Of a DNA stretch of 64,000 nt, positions 11,189-21,310 are shown in pieces. Numbering within the stretch: the first letter of the stretch is position 1; the number at the start of each line of letters is the position of its first letter. Both the position numbers and the translations under genes were made by a program. Location of the stretch: NCBI RefSeq assembly GCF_027942865.1, contig NC_134525.1:31991657-32055656 (forward strand), read 5' to 3'. The stretch comes from Odontesthes bonariensis. Taxonomy: Eukaryota; Chordata; Actinopteri; Atheriniformes; Atherinopsidae. The notes below the pieces were generated by a model that was not told the DNA's origin, ran no database searches, and saw only the letters and a list, made by a program, of their open reading frames with translations.

Positions 11189-11366
11189 TGTTGCCTTTAC
11201 AGCAAATGAAAGGCACTCCACCTGAGGATGCTGCTGTTCCCTGTCTTGGCTTCCATGGAGCTCATGGAAAAGTCGGGAACTTCCTCCGAACAGAGCCATA
11301 CCGCCAAACATAAATTGTATGCATTCAGAATAAGCTTCTGAAATTCATCTCTGTTCTCGTCTCGTT

Positions 11367-11777
11367 TTGGCTGACGTCGACCCAACCCTTATGGCCAGCT
11401 GTGCTCAATGGGTAATCAGCTGCAGCTCGTAATTGGATGCTGGCATTTGGGGCGCTTCATTTAAACTTGGTTTGCTGTCACTGCTTTTTTTTTTTGCTCT
11501 CTGCTTGCACCCACCACCTCCCCTGCTCCACCGACTTCTCATTGCCAAACAATGTCATACTGTTGTTCATTGTTGCTTGCTCTGTTCTAGGGGGTTTGTT
11601 GCCTTTACAGCAAATGGAAGGCACTCCACCTGAGGATGCTGCTGTTCCCTGTCTTGGCTTCCATGGAGCTCATGGAAAAGTCGGGAACTTCCTCCGAACA
11701 GAGCCATTCCGCCAAACATAAATTGTATGCATTCAGAATAAGCTTCTGAAATTCATCTCTGTTCTCGTCTCGTTTTG
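11367..11777 (+). repeat. Unit 2 of the tandem A-B repeat (short, 0.4 kb)
   Basis: A' (11367-11509) and B'' (11596-11777) are almost identical to A and B', but only 86 bp separate them, against 3.96 kb in unit 1. The 86-bp spacer ends in a splice-acceptor-like TTCTAG and is not found in unit 1. This looks like a deletion derivative or short form of the same element placed head-to-tail. Confidence 0.7.
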
Positions 11778-11797
11778 ACGAGAGTGGTTCTGACAGA

Positions 11798-14418
11798 AGT
11801 ATAGTTGTAGAGAGGGCAGGGATAAGCCTCCGAGATCCTTTGGTTTAGTAAGTATAGAGAACTTAACTCTTTGGTGTTTATTATTCCAAATATAGCGAGA
11901 TATATGGGAATTCAGAGATTTGAAAAATGCAGAAGTCAGATAACACGGGAGATTTTGAAATAAATAATTCAGTCGAGGAAGTACATTCATTTTTATAGTG
12001 TTGATTCTCCCAAGGAGAGAAGTTGGTAGGGAGGCCCATTTTGTCATATCATTTTTAATCCTTTGAATTAGAGGTGAGTAATTAGTTTCAAACAGATTGT
12101 TTAAGTCAGAGGTGACAAAGATACCTAAATATTTAAAACCTATTTTGGATACTCGAAAAGGAGATTGTATAGACATGTCCTGGGGAATATTAAAGAGTGT
12201 TGCGACCGACTTCCCCAGGTTGATCTTATAACCCGACAGGGCACTAAATGTGGCTATAGATTTCAAAACTGCCGGAATTGACTTCTCGGGTTTATACAAA
12301 TATAAAAGAACATCATCTGCAAATAAAGAAATAACATGGTTCTCCCCACCCACCCTAATACCAAGTATATCAGGGTTAGTTCTGATGGCCTCGGCCAAAG
12401 GTTCAATAAACAATATAAACAGTAGAGGTGATAGGGGGCACCCCTGTCTGCAACCCCTACGCACTGGGAAGCCATCAGACATCAAGCCGTTTGTATTAAC
12501 TGTGGCTATTGGGTCTGAATAGAAAGTTTTGATCATATTAATGAAATTAGAACCCAGGTCAAATTTTGCTAACACTAGAAATAGAAAGGACCATTCTACC
12601 CGGTCAAAGGCCTTTTCAGCATCAAGAGAGACTATAAGTGCAGGATTTTTACGAGTGTTAAGATACTGAACACTATTAAGAACGCGACGTACATTGTCTG
12701 TGCCATTTCTTGATTTTACAAATCCCGCCTGATCTGGGTTTATTATTTTCGGAAGAATGTTTTCCAATCTTCGAGCCAATACTTTTGCAATAATTTTGTA
12801 GCCCACATTGAGGAGACTAATAGGCCTAAAGAACGAACAATCTAAAGGGTTTTTATCTTTTTTTGGAAGTAAACTAATGGAAGCGTATCTCCAGGAGGGG
12901 GGAATGCCATCTCTTAAAATACCATTAATGGCGGGCATAAAAATTGGGTGGATCTCTGGCCAGAACTTCTTAAAAAATTCCAGTGGAAACCCATCAGGGC
13001 CTGGACATTCCCCATTTGGCATAGATTGGATTGCAGCCCAGACCTCCTCTGGTGTGAATGCAACATCTAAGCTAGAACGATCCTCCTCTGCAACGGTAGG
13101 TAAAGGAACGCTGTTTAAATATGAAACGATATCAGCCTCGTCAGCTTTATCTGTACTATACAGGGACTTATAAAAATCACGGAAAGTGCTATTGACAATC
13201 GTTGGATCATATGTGACATCCCCATTCTGCGTTCTTATCATATTAATTGAGCGATCGTTATTTTGATTTTTCAGTTGGTGGGCGAGCAAGCTACTGGACT
13301 TATTACCAAATTCATAATATTTCTGTTTAGTGTAAAGTAATAATTTCTGGACATGACGAGTATGATCCAAGTTAAGTGCAGTCTTAACAGCCACTAGCGC
13401 CTTTAAGTTTGCTGGAGTGGGTGACTGTTTATGTATTTTCTCCAGCCTAGCCATTTCTTTTTCAAGGTTCTTTCTGTTTTCCTCTAAAGCCTTTTTCTGA
13501 TGAGAGCTATAGGATAAAAGGTGACCACGTAAAGTGGCTTTAGCTGCATCCCAGATCATAGCAGAGGACACTGGAGAGCTTTTATTGTCAAGCCAGAATT
13601 GTGATAGGTTGTTCCGGACAAAAACGCAGAAAGCATCACTATTTAAAGATGACGTATTGAATCTCCAAGTGGGAGTTCTAGGAATGTTAAATAATGGATT
13701 AATACATAAACGAACCGGCGCATGGTCTGATAAGACAATGGGGTCTATACAACAGGTTTGGACAGAGTGTAAGAAATTTTTGGGAATAAAAAAATAATCT
13801 AATCTAGAATACGAATTGTGAGGGTGTGAAAAAAAACGTGTAATCTCTCACTTTAGGATTTAAGTGTCGCCATATATCTATCAATCCAGTATCTGTACAT
13901 AAGTTCTTAAGGACGGCAGATGCTCTTGGGTTAGACGTGTTTGCAGAAGAGGATTTATCCAGAGAAGTGCTCATTACACAATTAAAGTCGCCAGCTAAGA
14001 AGCCCAGGCCATTGCAGTGTTGGTTAAACATCAAAATCATTTGTGACATAAACTGGGGTGAATCAATATTTGGGGCATAAATGTTGAGAATAGTTATACG
14101 TTGTCCGAGAATCAAACCTTTAATCAAAATAAATCTCCCTTCTGAATCCTTTTCTTCATGTTCCAAGATGAAAGGAAGGTTCTTTATGAGAATAGCTGTA
14201 CCTTTTTTATTCTGTGAATGGGAGGAAAAGTAAACTTTGCCTACCCAGTCCCTCTTAAGTTTCAAATGTTCTGTATCAGATAGCCTAGTTTCCTGAAGTA
14301 ATGCTATATCAGATTTTTGTTTTTTCAGATACGTTAAAATCTTCTTTCTTTTAATTACATGACCCAGTCCCTGAACATTCCAGGTAATAAGTTTAAGTGA
14401 ACTAGACATGAGAGCCAC
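11798..14418 (-). pseudogene. L1 ORF2, endonuclease and reverse transcriptase part
   Basis: From the ATG at 14418 the endonuclease is clear: LKLITWNVQGLGHVIKR, ALLQETRLSD, ILNIYAPNID and LAGDFNCVMS. At 13829-13836 a run of eight A (T on the coding strand) carries one base too many and shifts the frame; after it the protein continues RLDYFFIPKNF. The reverse transcriptase follows with FRPISLLNVGYKIIAKVLA, DQAGFVKSRNGTDNVRR, SLDAEKAFDRVEW, RRGCRQGCPLSPLLF and the catalytic FADDVLLYL (about 12313-12340). It ends at GGLSLPSLQLY, where the 4.7-kb insertion begins. Apart from the frameshift and the insertion it is well preserved. Confidence 0.88.
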
Positions 14419-15178
14419 AAAGCTGGAAAATAATTAAATAACATGTACTAGGTATAGAATTTATCAAAATACAAGCAATTGTTTGAGGAAATAAACCTAG
14501 ACTCCAGTCATCCAACAAAAGAAAAATGAAACACAAAACATGGAAACAGCAGCGCTTACCCACCCCTATCCTATCCCCAAATGACAGGAAAAAACTACCC
14601 CAAAATAAGTCACTGGGTGTACTAAACATAGACCAAGTCCTAGTTTAGCAGGTAGATCACAGTAACAACTAGGACACCCGAAACAGTATCCATACTCCAG
14701 GCTAAATAGAAGACACAACTGAGAAACACCCCGGAATAAAGGATTTCCAAGATGTGTTTGGACCACAACAGTAGTGCAAAGTGTTCTTTCAGTACAGATT
14801 TTTTCAAAATAAATAAATAAAATTTAAAAAAAAATATATAAATATATATACACCCCCTTCTCCAAAGTGCTGTGATTGTAACAAGAACACCATAGCACAA
14901 AAAAAGAAGAAAAAAAGGAAAGAAAAGAAAAAAGGGGGCTGTAGAGCATGAAATCACACTGAATATAATACAAAAATAAAAATCAACTAAAATCACCTTA
15001 TTCCCAAGGGAAAGAGCTACAGGTCGATCAATCAGCACCGTTGTTATTAAACTGTTCTCTCAGAGTCCGTGTTGTGGTCACAGAAAAATACACAATGTTC
15101 AATGGGGGCTCAGTGTGCATTTAAAGTGAGTCCTTCTCCATAATAACTGGTAACTATAGAGATGCAGAAGAAATTACC
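14419..15178 (-). other. L1 inter-ORF spacer
   Basis: Non-coding AT-rich sequence between ORF1 and ORF2 of the L1, with A-rich low-complexity stretches (14815-14850 and 14898-14935). It is long for a mammalian-type L1. No gene supported. Confidence 0.6.
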
Positions 15179-16102
15179 TCATTTAAGGGTGTCCAAAAAT
15201 GCGGCCGCAGACTCAGGGGTGTCAAAAAGATGAATTTGCCCTTCGTGGAGACACCGGAGGCGGGCTGGGTAGGCAAATCCACGGTATTTATTATGACGAG
15301 CCAGCGCTCTCCCCACGGTGTCAAACTCTCGCCGTCTTCGCAGGACCTCCGCGGACAGGTCGGGGTAGAACCGCAGCTTGGAGTCACCATGGCGGATGTG
15401 GCGTTTCTTTATCAGCACAGCCTCTCTTTGTGAGTATCGTAGAAACCGGACCAGGACGCTTCTCGGGGGCTTGCCTGGAGCCGGAGCGGGAGCCAGGGAT
15501 CGATGGGCACGTTCAATCTCCAGCGGGGGATGATCGGCGGGCAGGCCGATTAAAGTCGGTAATGTTGTCTGGAGAAAGTCCGCAAGAGAGATGTTGCCCT
15601 CCGTTTTCTCTGGAAGGTTGATAATTTTCAGATTTTTACGACGGCCGCGGTTTTCTAAGTCGTCAATTTTCAGTTGCAGCTGCTTCACCGTTTTATCCAT
15701 GGCGGCTATGCAAGTGTCATGGGCACTTTGGGTGTCCTCCGTGGCGGAGACCCTCTCCTCGACCTCTTCCGTGCGCTTCTCCAGGTCCGTCACTCGGTTA
15801 GACAGAGCCGACAAAGAGCTCTCCACCGAAGCGACAGAAACTTTGATTTCATTCAGTGCACCGTCAATGATGTCCAGGCGAGCGCCGACTGAATCATCCA
15901 TGTCGTTCACCCGGGAGGCCACAGACTTTATTTCAGTTAAAATCTGCTCCATGGTTGCTTGATTGGTTAGCGTCGGCTCTGAGAAGTTAGCATCGCCTTG
16001 GTTAGCCACACATGGCTCCGCTTGTTGAGCAGTTTTCTTCTTAACTGCGGGACCCGATGATGAAAAAATAGGAAAATCCTTGTCACGTTGCGATCTAGGC
16101 AT
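15179..16102 (-). CDS. L1 ORF1 protein (coiled coil, RRM, CTD)
   Basis: Intact 307-codon frame from the ATG at 16102. There is a basic N-terminus (MPRSQRDKDF), a coiled coil at about residues 50-150 (VNDMDDSVGARLDIIDGAL ... LEKRTEEVEERVSATED), then the RRM core (RRKNLKIINLPEKTEG ... RSVLVRFLRYSQREAVL) and the C-terminal domain (LRFYPDLSAEVLRRRREFD). It is the RNA-binding trimeric partner of the ORF2 downstream on the same strand. No frameshift is visible, so ORF1 looks better preserved than ORF2. Confidence 0.85.
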   Translation of the reverse strand: MPRSQRDKDFPIFSSSGPAVKKKTAQQAEPCVANQGDANFSEPTLTNQATMEQILTEIKSVASRVNDMDDSVGARLDIIDGALNEIKVSVASVESSLSALSNRVTDLEKRTEEVEERVSATEDTQSAHDTCIAAMDKTVKQLQLKIDDLENRGRRKNLKIINLPEKTEGNISLADFLQTTLPTLIGLPADHPPLEIERAHRSLAPAPAPGKPPRSVLVRFLRYSQREAVLIKKRHIRHGDSKLRFYPDLSAEVLRRRREFDTVGRALARHNKYRGFAYPARLRCLHEGQIHLFDTPESAAAFLDTLK

Positions 16103-16190
16103 CTCTTAGGCATAAATCCACCGTTGGTTTTGGGTTTACTTGGAGAAAGTTACAAATTTATTTGAAGCCTGAAGCGGAGAAAAGTCTCAA

Positions 16191-18000
16191 GCGTCCATCT
16201 TTGGTGTTCAGTCCAAGGCTTCCATAAACTGAGGTATCTTTGGGAACAAAGTTGAGCCCAAAGTTCTTAAGAGCAGTAAATTGCATGACAGGAACGTATG
16301 AATAGGTGAATGAGAAACCTGTTGTACAGCACTTTGTGAATCTGGCTAATGGTGCTGTGAATATCAAGATATTGCATGATTACATTTGGATTCTTGGCTC
16401 CCAGTTTGACTCAAAAATGTTTTTTTCTTACTCAAAGAAATATGTGCTACTCAAAAATTGTGCTACATTTTTTATACAAAATATGTGCTAATTTTGCAAT
16501 CTATTGCATTTTGCTGTGTAAAAAAAACAAAGCAGAGTAGAGTAGTGAAACTGTGTTCAAGTTTATGGGTTTTTTATTTCAAAAGTTATTACGACAAATA
16601 ACCTTGGAAGTACTGTTTAAAATGACAAAGCTTATGCAAGCAGCTCCCTTTTCTCATGAAATTGCCAGTTGGTCCATCCATCCACAGCAATAAGAGTTCT
16701 CATAAGTCACATATATCAGAATCACATACAAAATTAAATCAGAAGTGAAATAAAGATTTCTATCTCTTTTATTAGGGATAAAAAGTTGGCATTTATAATT
16801 ACAAGCTATGCCTCCTTATGCACAACTGTACAAATTGGAAACTATCAATTAGATAGATCAAAAATCTATTTAAAAGGTATCTTGAGTTATAAGCTAAATA
16901 TAAACATGTTATCCTTAGAAATGAGACATCTACTTGAAGTTCTGCAGCATGTTCAATAACTTTTTCATGGATGTCCATATTTATCTTTAGCAATGAAAGT
17001 CAGCGCTCTCCCAGCTTTCACCAGTGTATTTTTTTTATCCTTTAAAAAAAGCAGTTAAAGCTAACTTCATGAGCAACTAATTTTCATTCTAGTGCTTCCT
17101 CCACATCAAAATGCAATCGGTACCGGAGTACAAAGAGATGCAAAGAAACTGCCAAATGTAAAACAGAAATTAAACGTAGTACTACAGTTTTCCCTTTTTA
17201 CAGCGGTGTTTCTCCTTGCTGTCAATTCAAAAGAATACAGCACAAATACCCTTTCTCAATGGCTTTACTTTTTGATCTGGAGACTACATCCATCTTCTGT
17301 AGAGTGTAAGATTTTTAAGGTGGGGGATAAAAGTAGCCAGCCCCACCACAGGGTGGGTCAGTCCGCTTGATATTATCAAAAGCTCTTCAGTTATGTTCTT
17401 AGTGGATTCCATGGATACAATTTATATACAAGACTGATGAATCCAAATGAAATCCAAATTGACAAATCTGGAAATTTGAGTCTGGAAAAGAATGGAATTT
17501 TTAAAGGTTTGTTGCGGCTGCATTAAGTGTTCATTTCTGGTAAATTACATTAATATCTTGTGTCAGAGTTGATCTGAAGTTTTACTTCGCAAACTTAACA
17601 CCTAATAAGGACCTCCCACTTCCATTTGAGACCCAACATTATTTAACTCTCTGCCAACAAAACTCTAGCCATCAATAATTTTACATAAATACTTCTGTAA
17701 CTGTTAATACAAAGACTAGAATAATTGATAGTCAAGTCAATCTTCTTACATGAATTAAAAGTGCCACCTTTAATTGTGAATTTCATAAACCCTCTTCTAT
17801 GGCATCACTAACAGTTGCTCTAAGTGCTTCTGTTGAACAGACATCACATGTATTGTTTTAGCTGTACTTTTAGTATTGTGCATGGCTGCTATGGTGATTA
17901 AATGGTCATTATGGTTTCATTACTGGTCCTGATGTGCAGATTGCAAGCGTTTTCCTTTATTTGAAGAAAATAAAGTTGTTGTTTTGTTTTTTCTTTTAAG
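16191..18000. other. Unassigned non-coding sequence
   Basis: No convincing coding frame, RNA gene or terminal repeat. It could be an intron upstream of the degenerate exon at 18001, or ordinary intergenic DNA. Confidence 0.45.
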
Positions 18001-18196
18001 GGTCATCGCAAACCAAAAGACAGAAATGGAACAAAGAAGAAGTAGAGGCCGCGGAGAAAACAATCAGACTTTATCAACGCTGGAAAGGTTCCTTGGAAAG
18101 CTCATTGTCTGAAGTGCATTGTAACGTCTCCTCAGGCACTTAAAGGACAGAACAAAGCAGGGAGTCAAATTCTATGTGAAAAACACACTTGAACAA
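18001..18196 (+). pseudogene. Degenerate last exon of a transposon-derived fish gene family
   Basis: A pyrimidine-rich acceptor (TTTTTTCTTTTAAG) precedes an exon-like segment that begins RQKWNKEEVEAAEKTI. A frame change near 18080 leads to FINAGKVPWKAHCLKCI and TSPQALKG, and a second change to TKQGVKFYVKNTLEQ. Put side by side in order, the three pieces match a C-terminal domain I recognise from many uncharacterised fish proteins (W-x-EEVEAVEK ... GKVPGK ... CxxC ... ALKxRxW ... VKFYVKN). Two frameshifts make it a pseudogene. The family name and function are unknown to me. Confidence 0.55.
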
Positions 18197-18775
18197 ACAC
18201 ATTGACTAATTAGAGTAGAGAGTAGAGTATCATTCATTAATCCCGAAGGAAACTAAGGTGTCTAGGAGCAAACACATATCAATACAAAATACACAAGGCA
18301 ATATACACAACATTGCACATATAACAGTCATATTTTATTTATTTATTTATTTTTTTAATTAAAATGACTCTTTGAAGAAAGGCAAGCCTTGACATTTATT
18401 GTTAGATGGATTGAATAGGTAGCAGATATGAGGATCTAAATCATGCTGTTTGTTGAGTATTTCTTTTGATAGTTAGGTTTTGCGATAACAGCAAAACTGT
18501 TTATGTCTCTATGCATATACATCTTTATGTTTATGCACCTGTATATGTACATGTGTGCATTTGTTTTCCATACTTGGCCTTATATGGGAATGCAAAAGAT
18601 TTGTTTACAATCGTTACATGAGGCTTGGCATGACATGCCTGGCAGTTTGAAAATCTCATGTCAAGTAATGACATGTTAATGTTACGCGGATAGTTTTACT
18701 ATTATATCTGTAAGTGGGGATTTGTACGTGAAAATACTCCTGCACTTGGTGCAATAAATTTAACTCAAGTTAAAC
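18197..18775. other. Spacer with a retroelement-tail-like stretch
   Basis: 18222-18262 (GTATCATTCATTAATCCCGAAGGAAACT) resembles the 3' ends of fish LINE/SINE elements of the TTTATTNATCCC type. A TATTTATTT low-complexity stretch lies near 18333. Otherwise nothing recognised. Confidence 0.35.
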
Positions 18776-18778
18776 ATT

Positions 18779-19403
18779 GGCTGTGTTCGAAACCGCCTAC
18801 TACATACTACATACTACATACTTGCAAACGGCATACTCATCGATCAGACAGTATGCAGAGCGTTTACCCACAATGCACTTCGCTCCTGCCCGAGCCGAAA
18901 TTAGCCGGCCTGAAGCTGATTTCGGCTCGGGCTATAAACTCTGTAAATATATAACTTTAGCAACATTTAAAACATTTCCAGGCGAGAAAGTAGTCGTTTA
19001 GACCCCCAAGGTGTTGAAAATCTGACAAAATACCGGCTATTTACAATTTTCTTCCCACGAATTCGGCGCTACTAAAGCTAGCCGCAGTGAGTAACGCACT
19101 TCCGGTTATTTTCATAAAATAAAATACCCGTTGCCTTTTATCATAGGGAAAGCCATTACGATACAATTGGTGCTTTTGTTTTGGAAACAGGAAGTGAACC
19201 TACCCTCGTTGTAGCTAGCTTGAAACTGCCGTTTTGACAGGAAATGACGATCGGCGACGTCACGTTACGTTGCATCTTCGGTAGTTTGAGTATGAGTAGT
19301 AACCTCATGATGAATACTCAACATTTCGGCAAATCTAGTATGCATCCGGGAACTTAAAAAAAGTTAAAGTTAGTAGGAGAAGTAAGCGGTTTCGAACACA
19401 GCC
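18779..19403. mobile_element. Complete 625-bp MITE, 3-bp ATT target duplication
   Basis: Inverted termini GGCTGTGTTCGAAACCGC (18779-18796) and its reverse complement (19386-19403), flanked by ATT (18776-18778 and 19404-19406). The 3-bp duplication suits the PIF/Harbinger group but does not prove it. A truncated relative sits at 10013-10257. No coding capacity. Confidence 0.8.
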
Positions 19404-19485
19404 ATTGAGTGGAGTCCAGTATTTCAAGATCCTTGGTCAGTATAAATAAGTTAATAGATATACAAAGGGCAATTAATGCCAGTTA

Positions 19486-21310
19486 GTCCACGCGATGCTG
19501 CAGAGGCGTGTCAACCAAGACAGCCCCACAACATCCAGAGCCTTGAGGTACTCAGGACGGACCTCATCCGCCCCCGGGGCCTTGCCACCGAGGAGTTTTT
19601 TGACCACCTCGGCAACCTCAGCCCCAGAAATGGGAGGCCCCAAGTCCGAGCTCCCCAACTCTGCTTCCTCATCGGAAGGCGTGTCGGTAGGATTGAGGAG
19701 GCCCTCGAAGTATTCCCCCCACCGACTCACGACGTCCCTAGTTGAAGTCAGCAGAGCCCCGCCCTCACCATACACGGTGTTGACGGTGCACCGCTTTCCC
19801 CCCCTGAGCCGCCGGATGGTGGACCAGAATCTCCTCGAGGCCGTCCGGAAGTCGTTCTCCATGGCCTCCCCGAACTCCTCCCAAGCCCGAGTTTTTGCCT
19901 CAGCAACCGCCGAGGCCGCGTTCCGCTTGGCCTGTCGGTACCCATCAGCTGCTTCCAGAGTCCCACTGGCCAAAAAGGCCCGATAGGACTCCTTCTTCAG
20001 CTTGACGGCTTCCCTCACCACTGGGGTCCACCAGCGGGTTCGGGGATTGCCGCCACGACAGGCACCGACCACCTTACGGCCACAGCTCCGGTCGGCCGCC
20101 TCAACAATGGAGGCACGGAACATGGCCCATTCGGGCTCAATGTCCCCCACCTCCCCCGGGACATGGTTGAAGCTCTGCCGGAGGTGGGAGTTGAAACTCC
20201 TCCTTACAGGGGATTCCGCCAGCCGTTCCCAACAGACCCTCACAATACGTTTGGGCCTGCCAGGTCTGACCGGCTTCCTCCCCCACCAGCGGAGCCAACT
20301 CACCACCAGGTGGTGATCAGTTGACAGCTCCGCCCCTCTCTTCACCCGAGTGTCCAGGACATACGGCCGCAAGTCCGACGATACAACCACAAAGTCGATC
20401 ATCGAGCTGCGGCCTAGGGTGTCCTGGTGCCAAGTGCACATATGGACACCCTTATGCCTGAACATGGTGTTCGTTATGGACAGTCCGTGACGAGCACAGA
20501 AGTCCAACAACAAAACACCACTCATTCAGATCGGGGGGGCCGTTCCTCCCAATCACGCCCCTCCAGGTCTCACTGTTATTGCCCACGTGAGCATTGAAGT
20601 CCCCCAGCAGGACGAGGGAGTCTCCCGGAGGAGCACTCTTCAGTGCCTCCTCCAGGGACTCCAAAAAGGGTGGGTACTCTGAACTGCCGTTCGGTGCATA
20701 AGCACAAACAACAGTCAGGACCCGTCCCCCCACCCTAAGGCGGAGGGAGGCTACCCTCTCGTCTACCGGGGTGAACCCTAATGTACAGGCGCACAGCCGG
20801 GGGGCAATAAGTATGCCTACACCTGCTTTACGCCTCTCACCGCGGGCAACTCCAGAGTGGAAGAGAGTCCAACCCCTCTCGAGGAGGCTGGTTCCGGAGC
20901 CCAAGCCGTGCGTCGAGGTGAGTCCGACTATATCTAGCCGGAACCGCTCAGCCTCGCGCACCAGCTCAGGCTCCTTCCCCAGCAGAGAGGTGACGTTCCA
21001 CGTCCCAAGAGCCAGCTTCAGTAGCCGAGGATCAGACCGCCAAGGTCCCCGCCTTCGGCTGCCGCCCAGCTCACACTGCACCCGACCCCCATGGCCCCTC
21101 CCACGGGTGGTGAGGCTGTCGGAAGGGGGACCCGTGTCGTTTCTTCGGGCTGTGCCCGACCGAGCCCCACGGGCACAGACCCGGCCACCAGGCGCTCGCC
21201 GGCGGGCCCCACCCTTGGGCCTGGCTCCAGGGGGAGGCCCCATACAACATAGCTCCCAGACTCATTGGGGCACGCAAACCCCCCCACCACGGTAAGGTGA
21301 CAGCTCAAGG
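19486..21310 (-). pseudogene. Rex3: Rex3 (RTE-clade LINE), 5' half, cut off inside the reverse transcriptase
   Basis: Minus strand. From about 21243 the frame is GC-rich and basic, then the endonuclease: LALGTWNVTSLLGKEPELV, GVGILIAPRL, VVCAYAPNGSSEYPPFLES, VLLGDFNAHVGN. A frameshift near 20525 passes to the frame with VLLLDFCARHGLSITNTMF, SMIDFVVVSSDLRPYVLD and the linker to the RT start (KAPGADEVRPEYLKALD). It ends at VVGLSWLTRLCSIAWT (19486), a 3' truncation, which target-primed insertion does not normally make. Its last 57 bp reappear in the opposite orientation as the first 57 bp of the Rex3 piece at 4159. Confidence 0.85.

Larger units (their letters stand above)
7089..11369 (+). repeat. 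Unit 1 of a tandem A-B repeat (long, 4.3 kb)
   Basis: Block A (7089-7231, 143 bp) begins TTGGCTGACGTCG and ends CTCTGCTTGCA; block B' (11188-11369, 182 bp) begins TTGTTGCCTTTACAG and ends CTCGTTTTG. The same blocks recur as A' (11367-11509) and B'' (11596-11777) with only a few differences. The two units join at a 3-bp microhomology (TTG, 11367-11369). Block A holds an inverted CCAAT box next to a CRE-like TGACGTCG, and an ATTTAAA motif further on, so it could be a promoter. Confidence 0.75.
7062..11786. mobile_element. 4.7-kb insertion into the L1, flanked by an 11-bp near-perfect direct repeat
   Basis: GTTCTGGCAGA at 7051-7061 and GTTCTGACAGA at 11787-11797 flank the segment exactly where the L1 ORF2 is interrupted, so they look like a target-site duplication with one later change. 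The inside holds a CpG island, a DNA transposon with a nested MITE, a minisatellite and two tandem A-B units. I found no reverse transcriptase, transposase, LTR or long terminal inverted repeats. A short hairpin (CTCGTC/GACGAG, 11766-11784) lies near the right end. The class is unresolved; possibilities are a non-autonomous element, a transduced genomic segment, or a Helitron-like tandem, although Helitrons do not make target duplications. Confidence 0.55.
5600..16190 (-). mobile_element. L1 (Tx1/Swimmer-like) LINE, minus strand, split by a 4.7-kb insertion
   Basis: In element order: ORF1 (16102-15179), a spacer of about 760 bp, ORF2 endonuclease and reverse transcriptase (14418-11798), an insertion, then the ORF2 C-terminus (7050-5888) and a 3' UTR ending near 5600 with an AATAAA-like signal and an A-rich end on the minus strand. 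The protein breaks off at LPSLQLY on one side of the insertion and resumes near VLHYWSAQL on the other. Without the insertion this would be a nearly full-length L1 of about 5.9 kb. The 5' boundary near 16190 is uncertain and I found no convincing target duplication for the L1 itself. Confidence 0.8.

Noticed and set aside
7062..11786. LTR retrotransposon interpretation of blocks A and B
   Set aside because: The repeats do not flank a gag-pol region, lack TG...CA ends and a primer-binding site, and no protease, RT or integrase coding was seen inside.
16158..17370. Several 60-92-codon frames between the L1 and the degenerate exon
   Set aside because: Short, without recognisable domains, and not supported by convincing splice sites or repeats.
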